Shown: positions 1 through 7,980, counted from the stretch's first letter. The stretch is DNA of 41,923 nt from JAJZCD01 sp964570005 (GCA_964570005.1 CAZMWE010000006.1:1-41923), one strand, 5' to 3'. Notes: a model not told the origin generated them from the sequence alone. Made by a program: numbers and translations.

Positions 1-7
1 GATTTAT

Positions 8-36
8 ACTTTAGCATTTTTAGGAGAATTTATCAA
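8..36 (-). promoter_or_regulatory. candidate promoter leaving the window leftwards
   Basis: The first 84 bases are AT-rich and hold no gene. Read on the minus strand they contain TTGATA (31-36), a 17-nt spacer and TAAAGT (8-13), close to the sigma-70 consensus. It would drive a gene just outside the window, downstream of holA. Which gene that is cannot be seen; in many bacteria rpsT follows holA. Confidence 0.4.
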
Positions 37-84
37 TATTCTGCTATAGTTTTAAAATTAAGCAACTGGCATTCTACGAGGCTG

Positions 85-1008
85 CTAACCTTGAAGCAGG
101 GACAGTAGATAATACCGAACAACCTCGTCGGCGTTTATGGATTCACTTTTGAGGCGGACATCGAAGGTGCGGAGTTCAGATATGAGCTGCTTGAGTCTGA
201 CGATATTGATGCGGCGGGCCAGGTCCATGCTTTTGCGGACGGTGAACGGGCTAAGTTTGGCATCGCGGGCAACTGCGTCGGCGCTACGGCTGCCGGCGGC
301 TTTGGCGATTGCCAGAATGTGTAATTGCCACACAAGCATTGCTAAAATCTGTTGCGGTTCGACACGCAAATCCCGCTGTTCGTCGTAAAGCTGCATGGCA
401 CGACGAATATTGCCGGTAAAAGCGGCATCAAGCAGTTCGAAGATGCTGCTCTGAGGGGTGCGATCAGTGAGCAATTCTATGCTGGCGCGGGTTAGCTGTG
501 GGTCGTAGGCGAGCAGTTTGTCGAGTTCATGCTGCAGAGTAAGTTGATTGGTGCCGACGCGGTCGATGACCAGACGCGCATCGGCAGCGCTTAAGGACCC
601 GCCCTGCTGTTTGGCATAGTCAGTCAAGTAGCGGGCCAGAGCATTTGCATCCAGCACACCAAATTCCTGGAAGTCGGTGAGTTTTTTGAGCTGTTTGTAA
701 TAACTGAGACGCTTGTCGAGCTTGGGTTCTACCAGCAGGACGTCGTTGGTTTCGGCAATGTCAGCGATGAACTGTTCAAGATGTTCGGCGAAGTCTTTGT
801 TAGCACCGGGGGTGCGCAAGACGATCAGCTTGCGGGGAGCTAAAAACGGCAGGCTCTGCGCCGCTTCGTGCATACGCTCGTAAGTAGCCTCTTCGCCGTC
901 CAGACGCTCCAGCCCCATGTCGGTGTGCTCGGTCACAAAGCCATCTACCAGCTTCTTAAGCGCCTCCTGGCGCAGCACGTCATTCTGCCCGGTCAATGTC
1001 GTAATCAC
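85..1008 (-). CDS. holA: DNA polymerase III delta subunit
   Basis: Clamp-loader delta subunit, which opens the sliding clamp during DNA replication. The 307-aa length fits the family. The N-terminal part (about residues 1-135) reads as the degenerate Rossmann/AAA-like fold, with an LRTPG-type strand near residue 64 and a run of Lys/Leu around residues 97-107. The C-terminal part is the helical collar typical of HolA (about 200-307, including LAMLVWQLHILAIAK). The start is GTG at 1008-1006. A TATACT hexamer at 1015-1020 lies only 6 nt upstream, so the mRNA is probably leaderless. It is divergent from the trehalose gene, with only about 70 bp between them. The stop codon is TAG. Identification is by overall pattern; the family is poorly conserved. 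Confidence 0.85.
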   Translation of the reverse strand: MITTLTGQNDVLRQEALKKLVDGFVTEHTDMGLERLDGEEATYERMHEAAQSLPFLAPRKLIVLRTPGANKDFAEHLEQFIADIAETNDVLLVEPKLDKRLSYYKQLKKLTDFQEFGVLDANALARYLTDYAKQQGGSLSAADARLVIDRVGTNQLTLQHELDKLLAYDPQLTRASIELLTDRTPQSSIFELLDAAFTGNIRRAMQLYDEQRDLRVEPQQILAMLVWQLHILAIAKAAGSRSADAVARDAKLSPFTVRKSMDLARRINIVRLKQLISELRTFDVRLKSESINADEVVRYYLLSLLQG

Positions 1009-1079
1009 CCTTTAAGTATAGCTGACTGCAGTCCCACCCCTCTCACAAGAGTGTGGTATGGTGTTACACTGGTTCCTGC

Positions 1080-2057
1080 ATGACGGAGTTCATAATAGTA
1101 TCCAACCGCCTGCCTGTCAGCGTGCGCAAAACTGACAAGGGCATTGAGGTCTACCCCAGTTCCGGCGGCCTAGCAACAGGCTTGAGCGGCTACACCAAGC
1201 GGCGCGGCACCAAGTGGATCGGCTGGCCGGGTCTGCCGAGCGATACGCTCACCCCGGCAGACCGCGAGCAGATCGCCGCCAAGCTCAAACGGCACCACTG
1301 CTATCCAGTATTTATTAGTCAGAAACAGGTTGATGCTTACTACAACGGCTACAGCAACAGCGTGCTTTGGCCGTCGTTCCATAACCTGCCAGTACACAGC
1401 GGAGATACTGAGCGAAATTGGCAGGCCTATCAGGCGGTGAACCGGCTGTTCGCGGAGGCTGTGCTGCGGCTAAGCAAGCCGGGCAGTACGGTTTGGGTGC
1501 ATGATTACCAACTTTTCCTGGTCCCGCAGATGCTGCGCGCGGAGCGGCCGCACGACCATATTGGCTTCTTCTTGCATACTCCCTTCCCGGCCTACGCTAT
1601 CTTGAAGGAAAATCGACATGCCGTGAATCTGCTGGGCGGCATACTGGGAGCTAACCTGGTCGGATTCCATACCAGCTCCTACACCAAAAACTTTCTAAAA
1701 AATTGCCGTGAATTTGAGCTTGGAGACGTAACCGGCGACCAAGTAGTGCTGCCCGAGCGTGTGGTGCGCGCCGCGGAATTTCCGTTGGGCATAGACTACT
1801 TCAAGTTTGCATATGCCTCCCGCCTGTACCAGGTGAGGATGGAGCGCCGCAAGCTGGAACAGCGGTATCGCGGGCAGAAGCTTATCGTTACGATCGACCG
1901 GCTTGAGCCGACAAAAGGACTGGTGGAACGGCTGGAAGCATACGAGCAATTGCTCGCCCGCAACCGGAGTTTACGAGCGGCCGTAACCATGCTGATGCTG
2001 GTCATCCCATCGCGTGAGAGCGTAGCTGAGTACCAACAACACAAAATCCGGGTCTAG
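1080..2057 (+). CDS. otsA: trehalose-6-phosphate synthase, N-terminal part, ended by an in-frame TAG
   Basis: GT20-family trehalose-6-phosphate synthase, joining UDP-glucose (or another NDP-glucose) and glucose-6-phosphate. Family signatures appear in order: IIVSNRLPV at the N terminus, SSGGLATGL, WIGWPG, WPSFHNLP, VWVHDYQLFLVPQMLR, IGFFLHTPFP, LVGFHT and FPLGIDYFKF. The start at 1080 (MTEFIIVSNRLPV) is preferred over the ATG at 1053 because it matches the family N terminus; TACACT sits 9 nt upstream. The frame stops at TAG (2055-2057) in the middle of the second Rossmann domain and stays open afterwards in the same frame, with the expected continuation ALVKRINDKFGT. In homologues a Glu usually precedes this Leu, so GAG to TAG is the likely change. 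Alone, this fragment lacks the nucleotide-sugar-binding half and should be inactive. Confidence 0.85.
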   Translation: MTEFIIVSNRLPVSVRKTDKGIEVYPSSGGLATGLSGYTKRRGTKWIGWPGLPSDTLTPADREQIAAKLKRHHCYPVFISQKQVDAYYNGYSNSVLWPSFHNLPVHSGDTERNWQAYQAVNRLFAEAVLRLSKPGSTVWVHDYQLFLVPQMLRAERPHDHIGFFLHTPFPAYAILKENRHAVNLLGGILGANLVGFHTSSYTKNFLKNCREFELGDVTGDQVVLPERVVRAAEFPLGIDYFKFAYASRLYQVRMERRKLEQRYRGQKLIVTIDRLEPTKGLVERLEAYEQLLARNRSLRAAVTMLMLVIPSRESVAEYQQHKIRV

Positions 2058-2108
2058 GCACTGGTCAAGCGCATCAATGACAAGTTTGGTACGGAACACT
2101 GGCAACCC

Positions 2109-3263
2109 GTGGATTATCTATACCAAACCGTGCCGTTTGAGCGTTTGAGCGCTATGTACCAGCGAGCCGATGTGGCATTCATCGCACCGCTGCGTGACGG
2201 TATGAACCTTGTCGCCAAAGAATATCTGGCCAGCCAGCAGCGACGGAACGGCGTATTGGTACTAAGCAAAACGGCCGGCGCTGCCGAAGAGCTCACGCAG
2301 GCGATACATGTGGACCCAACTAAGCCGGCAACACTTGTCAGCGGCCTGCAGCGTGCCCTCACACTGCCCAAAGAAGAGCTGCGGCAGCGCACCCATACCA
2401 TGCGCAGGCACTTGCGACAATTTACCGTGCAACGCTGGGCGGAGCGATTCGTACACGAGCTGCAGCGCCCGCAAACCGTCAGCCCAATCCGCACACACCC
2501 ATTGAACGATGCCCGGCAGCAAAAACTCATAAGTGCTTATCGCAGTACCCAACGCCGGTTACTATTACTCGACTACGACGGGACACTGCGCACATTCGAG
2601 CGTACCCCAGAGGCGGCTCAACCCTCTCGTGAGCTTATCGCGCTGCTGCAGCAGCTGGGAAATACGGCCGGCACCGATGTAGTGATTGTAAGCGGCCGCA
2701 GCAAAGCGGATCTGACTGCCTGGTTCGGCCACCTGCCCGTAGCTCTGGCGGCCGAGCACGGCGCGCTTTTTAGGCGCAAAGGCGGCCATAACTGGCACAA
2801 AACCAGCAGTAGCGACCTTAAGTGGCGCCATCCGGCCGCAGTCATACCCCGGCACTATGCCGACCAGACCTCAGGCGTACTCATGGAGCAAAAGGAGTGG
2901 TCTGTCGCCTGGCACTACCGCGCCGCTTCGCCGTATCAGGCGCAGAAAAATCTGGTGGCCATACGGCGTCTACTTAAGCCCTTTGCCAAACGGTCCGGAC
3001 TCCAGATAGTCGAGGGTAACAAGGTGCTGGAAGTCCGCCCGACCGATGTGTATAAAGGACGCGTAGTCCAGGAATGGCTGACTCACGACTACGATTTTGT
3101 GCTGGCAATGGGCGACGATACGACCGATGAAGACATGTTCGCCGCCATGCCGCCAGGCAGCTATACCATTAAGATTGGGCACGGCCTTACTATGGCGCGT
3201 TTCCGGTTGCCCAACGTAGCGGCGGGCGTAAATTTACTGAGCGATTTGTCAAGGAAAGCCTAG
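2109..3263 (+). CDS. otsB: trehalose-6-phosphate synthase C-terminal part fused to trehalose-6-phosphate phosphatase
   Basis: Continuation, in the same frame, of the upstream synthase after its internal TAG; sense codons resume at 2058. The first ~120 residues are the end of the GT20 domain (PLRDGMNLVAKEYLASQ, the donor-binding segment). From about residue 150 a HAD phosphatase of the OtsB type follows: LLLLDYDGTL (nucleophile Asp), VIVSGRS, AAEHGALFR, EVRPTDVYKG and MGDDTTDEDMF. The original product was therefore a bifunctional synthase-phosphatase of about 727 aa that makes trehalose in two steps. The GTG at 2109 could restart translation, but no convincing Shine-Dalgarno precedes it; if it does, the phosphatase could survive alone. 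The gene ends with TAG interlocked with the stop of the convergent fic gene. Confidence 0.8.
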   Translation: MDYLYQTVPFERLSAMYQRADVAFIAPLRDGMNLVAKEYLASQQRRNGVLVLSKTAGAAEELTQAIHVDPTKPATLVSGLQRALTLPKEELRQRTHTMRRHLRQFTVQRWAERFVHELQRPQTVSPIRTHPLNDARQQKLISAYRSTQRRLLLLDYDGTLRTFERTPEAAQPSRELIALLQQLGNTAGTDVVIVSGRSKADLTAWFGHLPVALAAEHGALFRRKGGHNWHKTSSSDLKWRHPAAVIPRHYADQTSGVLMEQKEWSVAWHYRAASPYQAQKNLVAIRRLLKPFAKRSGLQIVEGNKVLEVRPTDVYKGRVVQEWLTHDYDFVLAMGDDTTDEDMFAAMPPGSYTIKIGHGLTMARFRLPNVAAGVNLLSDLSRKA

Positions 3264-4276
3264 TTTAACGAACTGTCCAAATATTCATTGGTGATAGCTT
3301 GCGCATCTGGCCAGTCGGAAAAGTGTATGAGCCGCCTTACATACTCGTTCTTTAACTCTCTTGATACTCCAGCTAGTTGGCGTATCTGTTCAGAAGTTAG
3401 AGACGGTATAAGCTCGTCACCTCGAATCAGCACGAATCCGTCATGCCGCCGCATAATGTAAGGCGTAAGTACTTCCCTGGGCATAACAGCCAAAATACTA
3501 AGGCTAGGAAAACTGCCTCCATCATTGAGTACATTGTCGAGCATTGCGCGGTCCTCGGCAGAAATAGTTTCAGATACCATTAGATTAGATGCGTCCCACT
3601 CGTCGGGCATCGCATCATAACCACCAAGTAAGAAAGCCGGCGCCGTTCCCACGGTGTAGCCTTGTCTTCGCTCAACTTCAGCATGCATGTCGCCGACAAT
3701 TCTCTCATCCAATGCGTGCTCTGCCGGGTTTGGATTCAATACCTCCCTACCCTTTGTTTCCTGCAAAATATCTGAGAAGTACCTCTGTGCTTCAGGAGAG
3801 CCATCATACCCTTTAGCTAGCAACGCACAGATGAAACGGCCTGTCCGGCCATTACCATTGCCAAATGGGTGGATAGCATTTATTGCGAAGGCGAGTGTCA
3901 GCCCGGCCACTCCTGGATCATCTAATTCTTGAGCTACTGTCAATGTCTCCGTCAGTAGTACCTCCGCGTCCTCCCGGCCAGGAGGACGATATTGCACTCC
4001 CTCTCCAAGAATTGGATTCTGCTCAAATAGAGACGGACCGCCCACCACCCCCCTTTGGCTGATCGGCACATCCCGTTCGACACCGTTTACAAGGCTTATG
4101 AAACGCTTAAAATCGTCGTATGAGAGTGAGTTCAAAAATTGCTTTGACTGCACAGGTGATGTAAAGACCTCATCAGCGTGTAGGTAATCCATCAACTTAA
4201 TAGTTGTAGCCATCACTTCAGGTTCGGCAACTGGCGCCTGATAGTCGAGTGGAGGTGGTACTGCGTTCTGATGCAT
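3260..4276 (-). CDS. Fic family protein
   Basis: Fic-domain enzymes usually transfer AMP (sometimes UMP or phosphate) from a nucleotide to a hydroxyl side chain of a target protein. The complete active-site signature HPFGNGNGRTGR is at residues 136-147, with the catalytic His at 136. The flanking helices look normal for the family. The 338-aa protein has an extra C-terminal region (about 210-338) that may be a winged-helix-like module. I could not find a clear inhibitory (S/T)xxxE(G/N) motif, nor a small antitoxin gene next to it. The start at 4276 has TATAAG 6 nt upstream (4283-4288), pointing to a leaderless mRNA. It is convergent with the otsA/otsB fusion, sharing CTAG. Target and partner are unknown. 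Confidence 0.85.
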   Translation of the reverse strand: MHQNAVPPPLDYQAPVAEPEVMATTIKLMDYLHADEVFTSPVQSKQFLNSLSYDDFKRFISLVNGVERDVPISQRGVVGGPSLFEQNPILGEGVQYRPPGREDAEVLLTETLTVAQELDDPGVAGLTLAFAINAIHPFGNGNGRTGRFICALLAKGYDGSPEAQRYFSDILQETKGREVLNPNPAEHALDERIVGDMHAEVERRQGYTVGTAPAFLLGGYDAMPDEWDASNLMVSETISAEDRAMLDNVLNDGGSFPSLSILAVMPREVLTPYIMRRHDGFVLIRGDELIPSLTSEQIRQLAGVSRELKNEYVRRLIHFSDWPDAQAITNEYLDSSLN

Positions 4277-4322
4277 GTCTGGCTTATAGCTCTAGTGAGA
4301 TTACTGGAGCCATGATAGCAGA

Positions 4323-5195
4323 CTATGGCAACTTTTGTTCGCGCGGGCAGATGTGCGTACCGCGACCGGCGACGCGGAGTTTGACAATAGTTGCGCCGCA
4401 GCGGGGACAGGCTAGCCCCTCGCGCCGGAAAACGCGGGCAAAACTGAGGTAACTACCCTTCTTGCCTTCGGCATTCACGTAATTTTTGTCGCTACTGCCA
4501 CCTTTTTGAATAGCCAGATTCAGCACATACTGCAGTTCGCTAAACAACGTATGTAGCTTGGCATTAGGAATGTCGGCGACACGTGTAGCCGGGTGAATTT
4601 TGGCACCCCACAGCGATTCGTCGGCATATATATTGCCCACCCCGGCGATAACCGTCTGGTCCAGCAACGCGGCCTTGATAGTCGTATTCTTGCGGCGCTG
4701 CAGCCGGGCGGCAAAATCCCTGACGCTAAAACCGGCGTCGAGCGGTTCCGGCCCGACTTTTTTCATAAAATCTATATTCGACACCTCTTCCGTTGGCAGC
4801 AGTCGCACCCAGCCAAACTTGCGCTGGTCATTAAAGAACAGCTTACTGCCATCTGTGAAAGTGAGCTCCACGTGCGTGGATTTATCGGGCAGCCGACCAA
4901 CCAGCGAATCGCTCGGGTGCCCCGCCCCAAAGCGCGTATCCGCCGACACGAACACCAGCTGTCCGGTCATTTTCAGGTGAATTACCAGAGAATAATTGCT
5001 GTCGAGCTCAATAAGCAATACCTTGGCTCGGCGCTTGACGGCGGTGACCGCCGCGCCGAGCAAAAACGCGTTTACGTCAGCTGTTGCATTCGGAAATGAT
5101 TTTTCGTTATTGTGCACGACAGCCGCAAAAACCCGGCCTGGCAGCAGCGCACTAAGCCCTAGACGGACCGTTTCAACTTCTGGCAGCTCCGGCAT
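4323..5195 (-). CDS. mutM: formamidopyrimidine-DNA glycosylase
   Basis: Bifunctional glycosylase/AP lyase that removes 8-oxoguanine and formamidopyrimidines. It begins PELPEVE with catalytic Pro2 and Glu3, has the beta-hairpin Lys in the KRRAKVLLIE segment (about residue 57), and the helix-two-turn-helix motif GVGNIYADESLW near residues 185-196. The 290-aa length is normal. The C-terminal zinc finger is odd: C263, C266 and C283 have standard spacing (CX2CX16C), but the fourth ligand is Glu286 (CPREQ instead of CPxCQ). A TATAGT hexamer lies 9 nt before the ATG (5205-5210). Upstream is a nested inverted-repeat element. Confidence 0.93.
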   Translation of the reverse strand: MPELPEVETVRLGLSALLPGRVFAAVVHNNEKSFPNATADVNAFLLGAAVTAVKRRAKVLLIELDSNYSLVIHLKMTGQLVFVSADTRFGAGHPSDSLVGRLPDKSTHVELTFTDGSKLFFNDQRKFGWVRLLPTEEVSNIDFMKKVGPEPLDAGFSVRDFAARLQRRKNTTIKAALLDQTVIAGVGNIYADESLWGAKIHPATRVADIPNAKLHTLFSELQYVLNLAIQKGGSSDKNYVNAEGKKGSYLSFARVFRREGLACPRCGATIVKLRVAGRGTHICPREQKLP

Positions 5196-5231
5196 AACAC
5201 CTATACTATACTGGACCAGCTTGAATCACAC

Positions 5232-5352
5232 CAAACCAGGAAAGGCGCTCAATGGGAGCATAGACGGCTCGGTCGGTTGTGGAGATGTGATAATTTTCTT
5301 GCACCTTAAGACAACCGACCGTCCGCGTGTAAGCTGAGGCTTTCCTGGTTTG
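5232..5352. other. nested perfect inverted repeats (possible structured RNA or regulatory element)
   Basis: Two perfect inverted repeats are nested. The outer arms are CAAACCAGGAAAG (5232-5244) and CTTTCCTGGTTTG (5340-5352), 13 bp. The inner arms are CGGTCGGTTGT (5270-5280) and ACAACCGACCG (5311-5321), 11 bp. A small GCTC/GAGC hairpin (5247-5259) sits in the 5' internal loop. The folded form would have a closing stem, an asymmetric central bubble and an apical stem with a ~30-nt loop. On the plus strand TATACT (5207-5212) would place a transcript start near 5219, just before the outer arm. No U-run follows, and the right arm covers the -35 region of the next gene. It could be a small RNA, a double-stranded operator or a decayed mobile repeat. 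I see no match to tmRNA, SRP RNA or RNase P. Confidence 0.45.
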
Positions 5353-5368
5353 ATGCGGTTCCGCACCG

Positions 5369-5374
5369 TATACT
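5369..5374 (+). promoter_or_regulatory. -10 hexamer of the DUF721-like gene
   Basis: TATACT lies 7 nt before the ATG at 5382. A start site 6-8 nt beyond the hexamer would coincide with the start codon, so the transcript is probably leaderless. The matching -35 position falls inside the right outer arm of the nested inverted repeat. Confidence 0.5.
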
Positions 5375-5381
5375 ACTAGGC

Positions 5382-5621
5382 ATGGACGGCTTAGGTGACA
5401 TACTCGCACGCAAAGACTTTGATATGCCGCCAGAAATACGAGCTATAAAAGAGTACGTGCGGCGTTATTACGACGCCGACGTAAGTGTAACCATGCAGCC
5501 TCAGGCAATCATCGTGGCGGCCCGGAGTGCGGCGCTCATCGGCTCGTTGCGCCTTAACCTGCCTAAATTGCAGGCCGCGGCCGACACCGAAAAACGCATC
5601 GTGCTACGAATTGGCAAGTAA
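5382..5621 (+). CDS. small DUF721/DciA-like protein
   Basis: A 79-aa protein. Its second half (AIIVAARSAALIGSLRLNLP followed by a strand ending IVLRIGK) has the layout of the DUF721/DciA KH-like domain: a hydrophobic strand, Ser/Ala turn, a long helix and a final strand. DciA helps load the replicative helicase in many bacteria. This copy is much shorter than typical DciA and lacks the N-terminal helical region, so a role in replication is only a possibility. The gene follows the nested inverted-repeat element, has a TATACT hexamer 7 nt before ATG, and overlaps the convergent HAD gene by 18 nt. Confidence 0.55.
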   Translation: MDGLGDILARKDFDMPPEIRAIKEYVRRYYDADVSVTMQPQAIIVAARSAALIGSLRLNLPKLQAAADTEKRIVLRIGK

Positions 5622-6182
5622 CGCTTCGAGCTGACCGCGGAATTCAAGGAAATTCTTATATAAAATCGTGTGCATGCCCAGCGCCTGGGCACCATCAAGG
5701 TAGCGCTGCCGATCGTCCACGAACACGCACTCGTCCGGCCGTACACCCAGGCGTTCGGCGGCGATTTCGTATGCCCGGGTTTCCGGCTTGGCCACGCCGA
5801 TCTCACTCGACGCAAGCGCCACATCAAAGTACCGCGTAATCTCCGCGCTGGTAAACCGGCGGGCTATATTACCCTCCGGGATGTTGGTAAGCATGCCGGT
5901 TTTGTAGTGCCGCCGCAGATTTTCGATGTAATCAAGCAGCTGCTGGTCTTTGATCTCGCCCGCGATCATCTTGCGGCGATACTCGTCAGGGCTCAGGCCG
6001 ATTTCCGCGGCGATTTTGGCGGATGCCTCGTCCGCCGTAATTAAGCCTGTATCTGCCATGCCAAGCACACCGCGAATGCGGGCATGCGCGTCCGGGTCCC
6101 TCGCGAACAGTGGATCCAGCAGATGATACAGCGCATCAGCCACCAACACGCCGTAACAGTCAAAAATGATCGCCCGTATCAT
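5604..6182 (-). CDS. HAD superfamily hydrolase (second of a tandem pair)
   Basis: A 192-aa HAD fold with motif I IIFDCYGVL, a helical cap (about 20-80), motif II MLTNIPEG, a Lys in GVAKPETRAYE and motif IV VFVDDRQRYLDGA. The second Asp of the usual DxD motif is Tyr, as in haloacid dehalogenases and some other HAD enzymes, so ordinary phosphatase chemistry is uncertain. The substrate is unknown. It is translationally coupled to the upstream paralogue through an ATGA overlap and ends 18 nt inside the convergent DUF721-like gene. Confidence 0.85.
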   Translation of the reverse strand: MIRAIIFDCYGVLVADALYHLLDPLFARDPDAHARIRGVLGMADTGLITADEASAKIAAEIGLSPDEYRRKMIAGEIKDQQLLDYIENLRRHYKTGMLTNIPEGNIARRFTSAEITRYFDVALASSEIGVAKPETRAYEIAAERLGVRPDECVFVDDRQRYLDGAQALGMHTILYKNFLEFRGQLEALLANS

Positions 6183-6763
6183 AGCAGCGCCGCCAGGTCG
6201 TGTTCTAGTTTGGTCAGGTTAGTGTAGATAAGCGGCCGCATACCGGCTTGTTGCGCGCCGGCCGCATGGTGTTCGCGGTCATCGACAAATAGGCAGGCCT
6301 CCGGGGCCACGCCTAACCGCTCGGCAGCGGCCAGGTACATACGCGGGTCAGGCTTGAAAAGCCCCAGATGATGAGATAACAGCGTATCGTCGAATAGCGC
6401 CCGCTGCTCAGGGGTAAACAGCTTGTTCAACGCGTCATCACTGCGTGAATTGCTTAAAATCGATAGCTTATAGCGCCCCTTCAGTTCAGCTGCGATATAT
6501 TCCAGCAGCTCGATATTCGGTTCGCTATGCTCCATTTGATAGCGCACCGTCGCTTCGCTTTCGCCGGACTGCTCGGCGGTAAACCGCACCAGGTCATCGT
6601 AGCCAGCCAGCCCGGCGTCCACCTGCCGGCTCAGCAGGTATATATGATGCCACACATTTTCGCGGTCGCTGAAATGCGCCGCCTTAAAGGCCTGCCAGCC
6701 GTTCATCGCCAGCACGCCGTACAGGTCAAAGATGATCGCCTGTACCGCCATAGTTTCACCCAT
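6179..6763 (-). CDS. HAD superfamily hydrolase (first of a tandem pair)
   Basis: A 194-aa HAD protein, paralogous to the gene immediately downstream. Motif I is IIFDLYGVL, motif II LSILSNSRSDDAL, the Lys region GLFKPDPRMYLAAAERLGV, and motif IV LFVDDREHHAAGAQQAG. As in its neighbour, Tyr replaces the second Asp of motif I. The ATG at 6763 is preceded at 7 nt by TACAAT (6771-6776), a leaderless arrangement. The two genes form an operon with an ATGA overlap and presumably arose by tandem duplication. The cap domains differ enough to suggest different substrates. Confidence 0.85.
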   Translation of the reverse strand: MGETMAVQAIIFDLYGVLAMNGWQAFKAAHFSDRENVWHHIYLLSRQVDAGLAGYDDLVRFTAEQSGESEATVRYQMEHSEPNIELLEYIAAELKGRYKLSILSNSRSDDALNKLFTPEQRALFDDTLLSHHLGLFKPDPRMYLAAAERLGVAPEACLFVDDREHHAAGAQQAGMRPLIYTNLTKLEHDLAALL

Positions 6764-6785
6764 GGTTTCTATTGTACCAGTTCGC

Positions 6786-7373
6786 TTAGAAGCCCATCGA
6801 GATATTATTTGTCAGCTTCTCGAAATCATTTTCGGGAATCTGACGGCGGAACTGTTGCAGCACGCTCGGTGTCTTACCTTCAAATGTTCCCTGCCCACCA
6901 CAGCTGGTCGTCCAGTAGCTGAACAGATCTTTAGTGCCGTCGTTGAAGGTGAAGATATAGCGATCACCGGTCGGGCAGAAGCCACGGTAGTCCACGTTGC
7001 TGGCCCTACCCCTGGCAAAGTCCATCAGCCGGGTCGTTTGCAGAAAGGCACCGAACGCCGCGCTGTTGTTTGGGTAGGACTGGCTGTTTACGACCGTACC
7101 TTGGTAACCCTGGATAATATCGATCTGGTTGCTTGAGTTACCCACGGTGATTTTGACCTGGCTGTGATTCTGGTCGATGCCGGTCGGCGCATCCACCAGC
7201 ACCGTTACGCTGGCGTTGGGCGTATTCTCATATTTGGTGATGTCGATTTGGCTGGAGGGTGTGCCACTGCCTCCGCCCGAAAATGCTTTGATGATCAAAA
7301 CGATGACAAGCACAATAAGGCCGATACCTACGAGGCCGGCTAAGATGGGCCGAATGATGTCGCGCGATTCCAT
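6786..7373 (-). CDS. single-pass membrane-anchored protein of unknown function
   Basis: 195 aa. A short N-terminal tail (MESRDIIRP) is followed by one strong transmembrane helix (about residues 10-30, rich in Ile/Leu/Val), a Gly/Ser linker and an extracytoplasmic domain of about 155 residues. The domain holds two Cys (near residues 133 and 160; FCPTG and TSCGGQG) that could form a disulfide, and an N-terminal strand pattern reminiscent of a small beta-rich fold. I do not recognise the family; proteins of this layout are common in Saccharibacteria. A TAAAAT hexamer lies about 22 nt before the ATG, so unlike many neighbours this gene may have a short leader. Confidence 0.75.
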   Translation of the reverse strand: MESRDIIRPILAGLVGIGLIVLVIVLIIKAFSGGGSGTPSSQIDITKYENTPNASVTVLVDAPTGIDQNHSQVKITVGNSSNQIDIIQGYQGTVVNSQSYPNNSAAFGAFLQTTRLMDFARGRASNVDYRGFCPTGDRYIFTFNDGTKDLFSYWTTSCGGQGTFEGKTPSVLQQFRRQIPENDFEKLTNNISMGF

Positions 7374-7450
7374 AAGCTAAGCTTTAAGCAGTGGTATTTT
7401 ACCACAAATATATGCTTATGGCAACTTTTACACCCTGGCGCTCTGTTTTG

Positions 7451-7759
7451 TTAACTAAGGCCATGCAATAACACGCCCTGCGCAGCCATGTGCGCTGCTC
7501 GGCGGAACCGCAAAGGCAAGTCATCCTTCGTTATGTGGTTAACCTGAAAGGTCCATGGGTTCGTCACTTGGGCCACAGCTCCCACAGCTAAGCGCCTTAA
7601 AGCTTCCATGCCCACTGGCCTGTAAGTCATACTCTTCGCCTCTGGTGGATTACCACCCGGAGGCACATCACAGTTGGCGTATAACTGCGCCTCACCGATA
7701 CCAAGCTTCATGTAATCATCACCGTCAGCACTGGCTAACCCACTCCTCGCTTCCGCCAT
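7451..7759 (-). CDS. small hypothetical protein
   Basis: 102 aa. The start at 7759 is chosen over an upstream ATG (7849) because AAGGGGG lies just before it and because the first 30 residues of the longer reading look non-coding. The product (beginning MAEARSGLASADGDDYMKLG) has no transmembrane segment or motif I recognise. The C-terminal half is Arg/Ala/His-rich. It stands alone between an anchored protein and a methyltransferase pair. The 221 bp upstream hold no other gene. Coding status is likely but not certain. Confidence 0.45.
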   Translation of the reverse strand: MAEARSGLASADGDDYMKLGIGEAQLYANCDVPPGGNPPEAKSMTYRPVGMEALRRLAVGAVAQVTNPWTFQVNHITKDDLPLRFRRAAHMAAQGVLLHGLS

Positions 7760-7980
7760 ATTCCCCCTTGATGCATGCGCAGCTAAACAAAATAGTAACC
7801 TGATTTTCCAAAGAGTGTAGGCGCACGCCACCAATATATCTGTAAGCAATCTAACTCTATCGAAGCGAAGCTACAACTGCGCGACTAGTTCGCAAAAGTC
7901 GGGTGTGTATTTTACTGCCACACGTTTAGTAGACCGAGATGTGCTACGATGGTCTCAGCGTTGACGCTTATGTCGCTATC

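Noticed and set aside
2055..2057. TAG as a reassigned sense codon
   Set aside because: TAG ends holA, fic, groEL and the same trehalose gene at 3261-3263, so a reassigned code is not supported.
4593..5099. 168-aa plus-strand frame inside mutM
   Set aside because: It lies fully antisense to a well-conserved glycosylase, has no motif and no start context; a shadow of GC-rich codon use.
5232..5352. MITE or insertion-sequence ends
   Set aside because: The flanks (TCACAC and ATGCGG) show no target duplication and no transposase is near; kept as a structured element instead.
7451..7849. 132-aa version of the small hypothetical starting at 7849
   Set aside because: A good Shine-Dalgarno precedes the ATG at 7759, and the extra 30 residues look non-coding.
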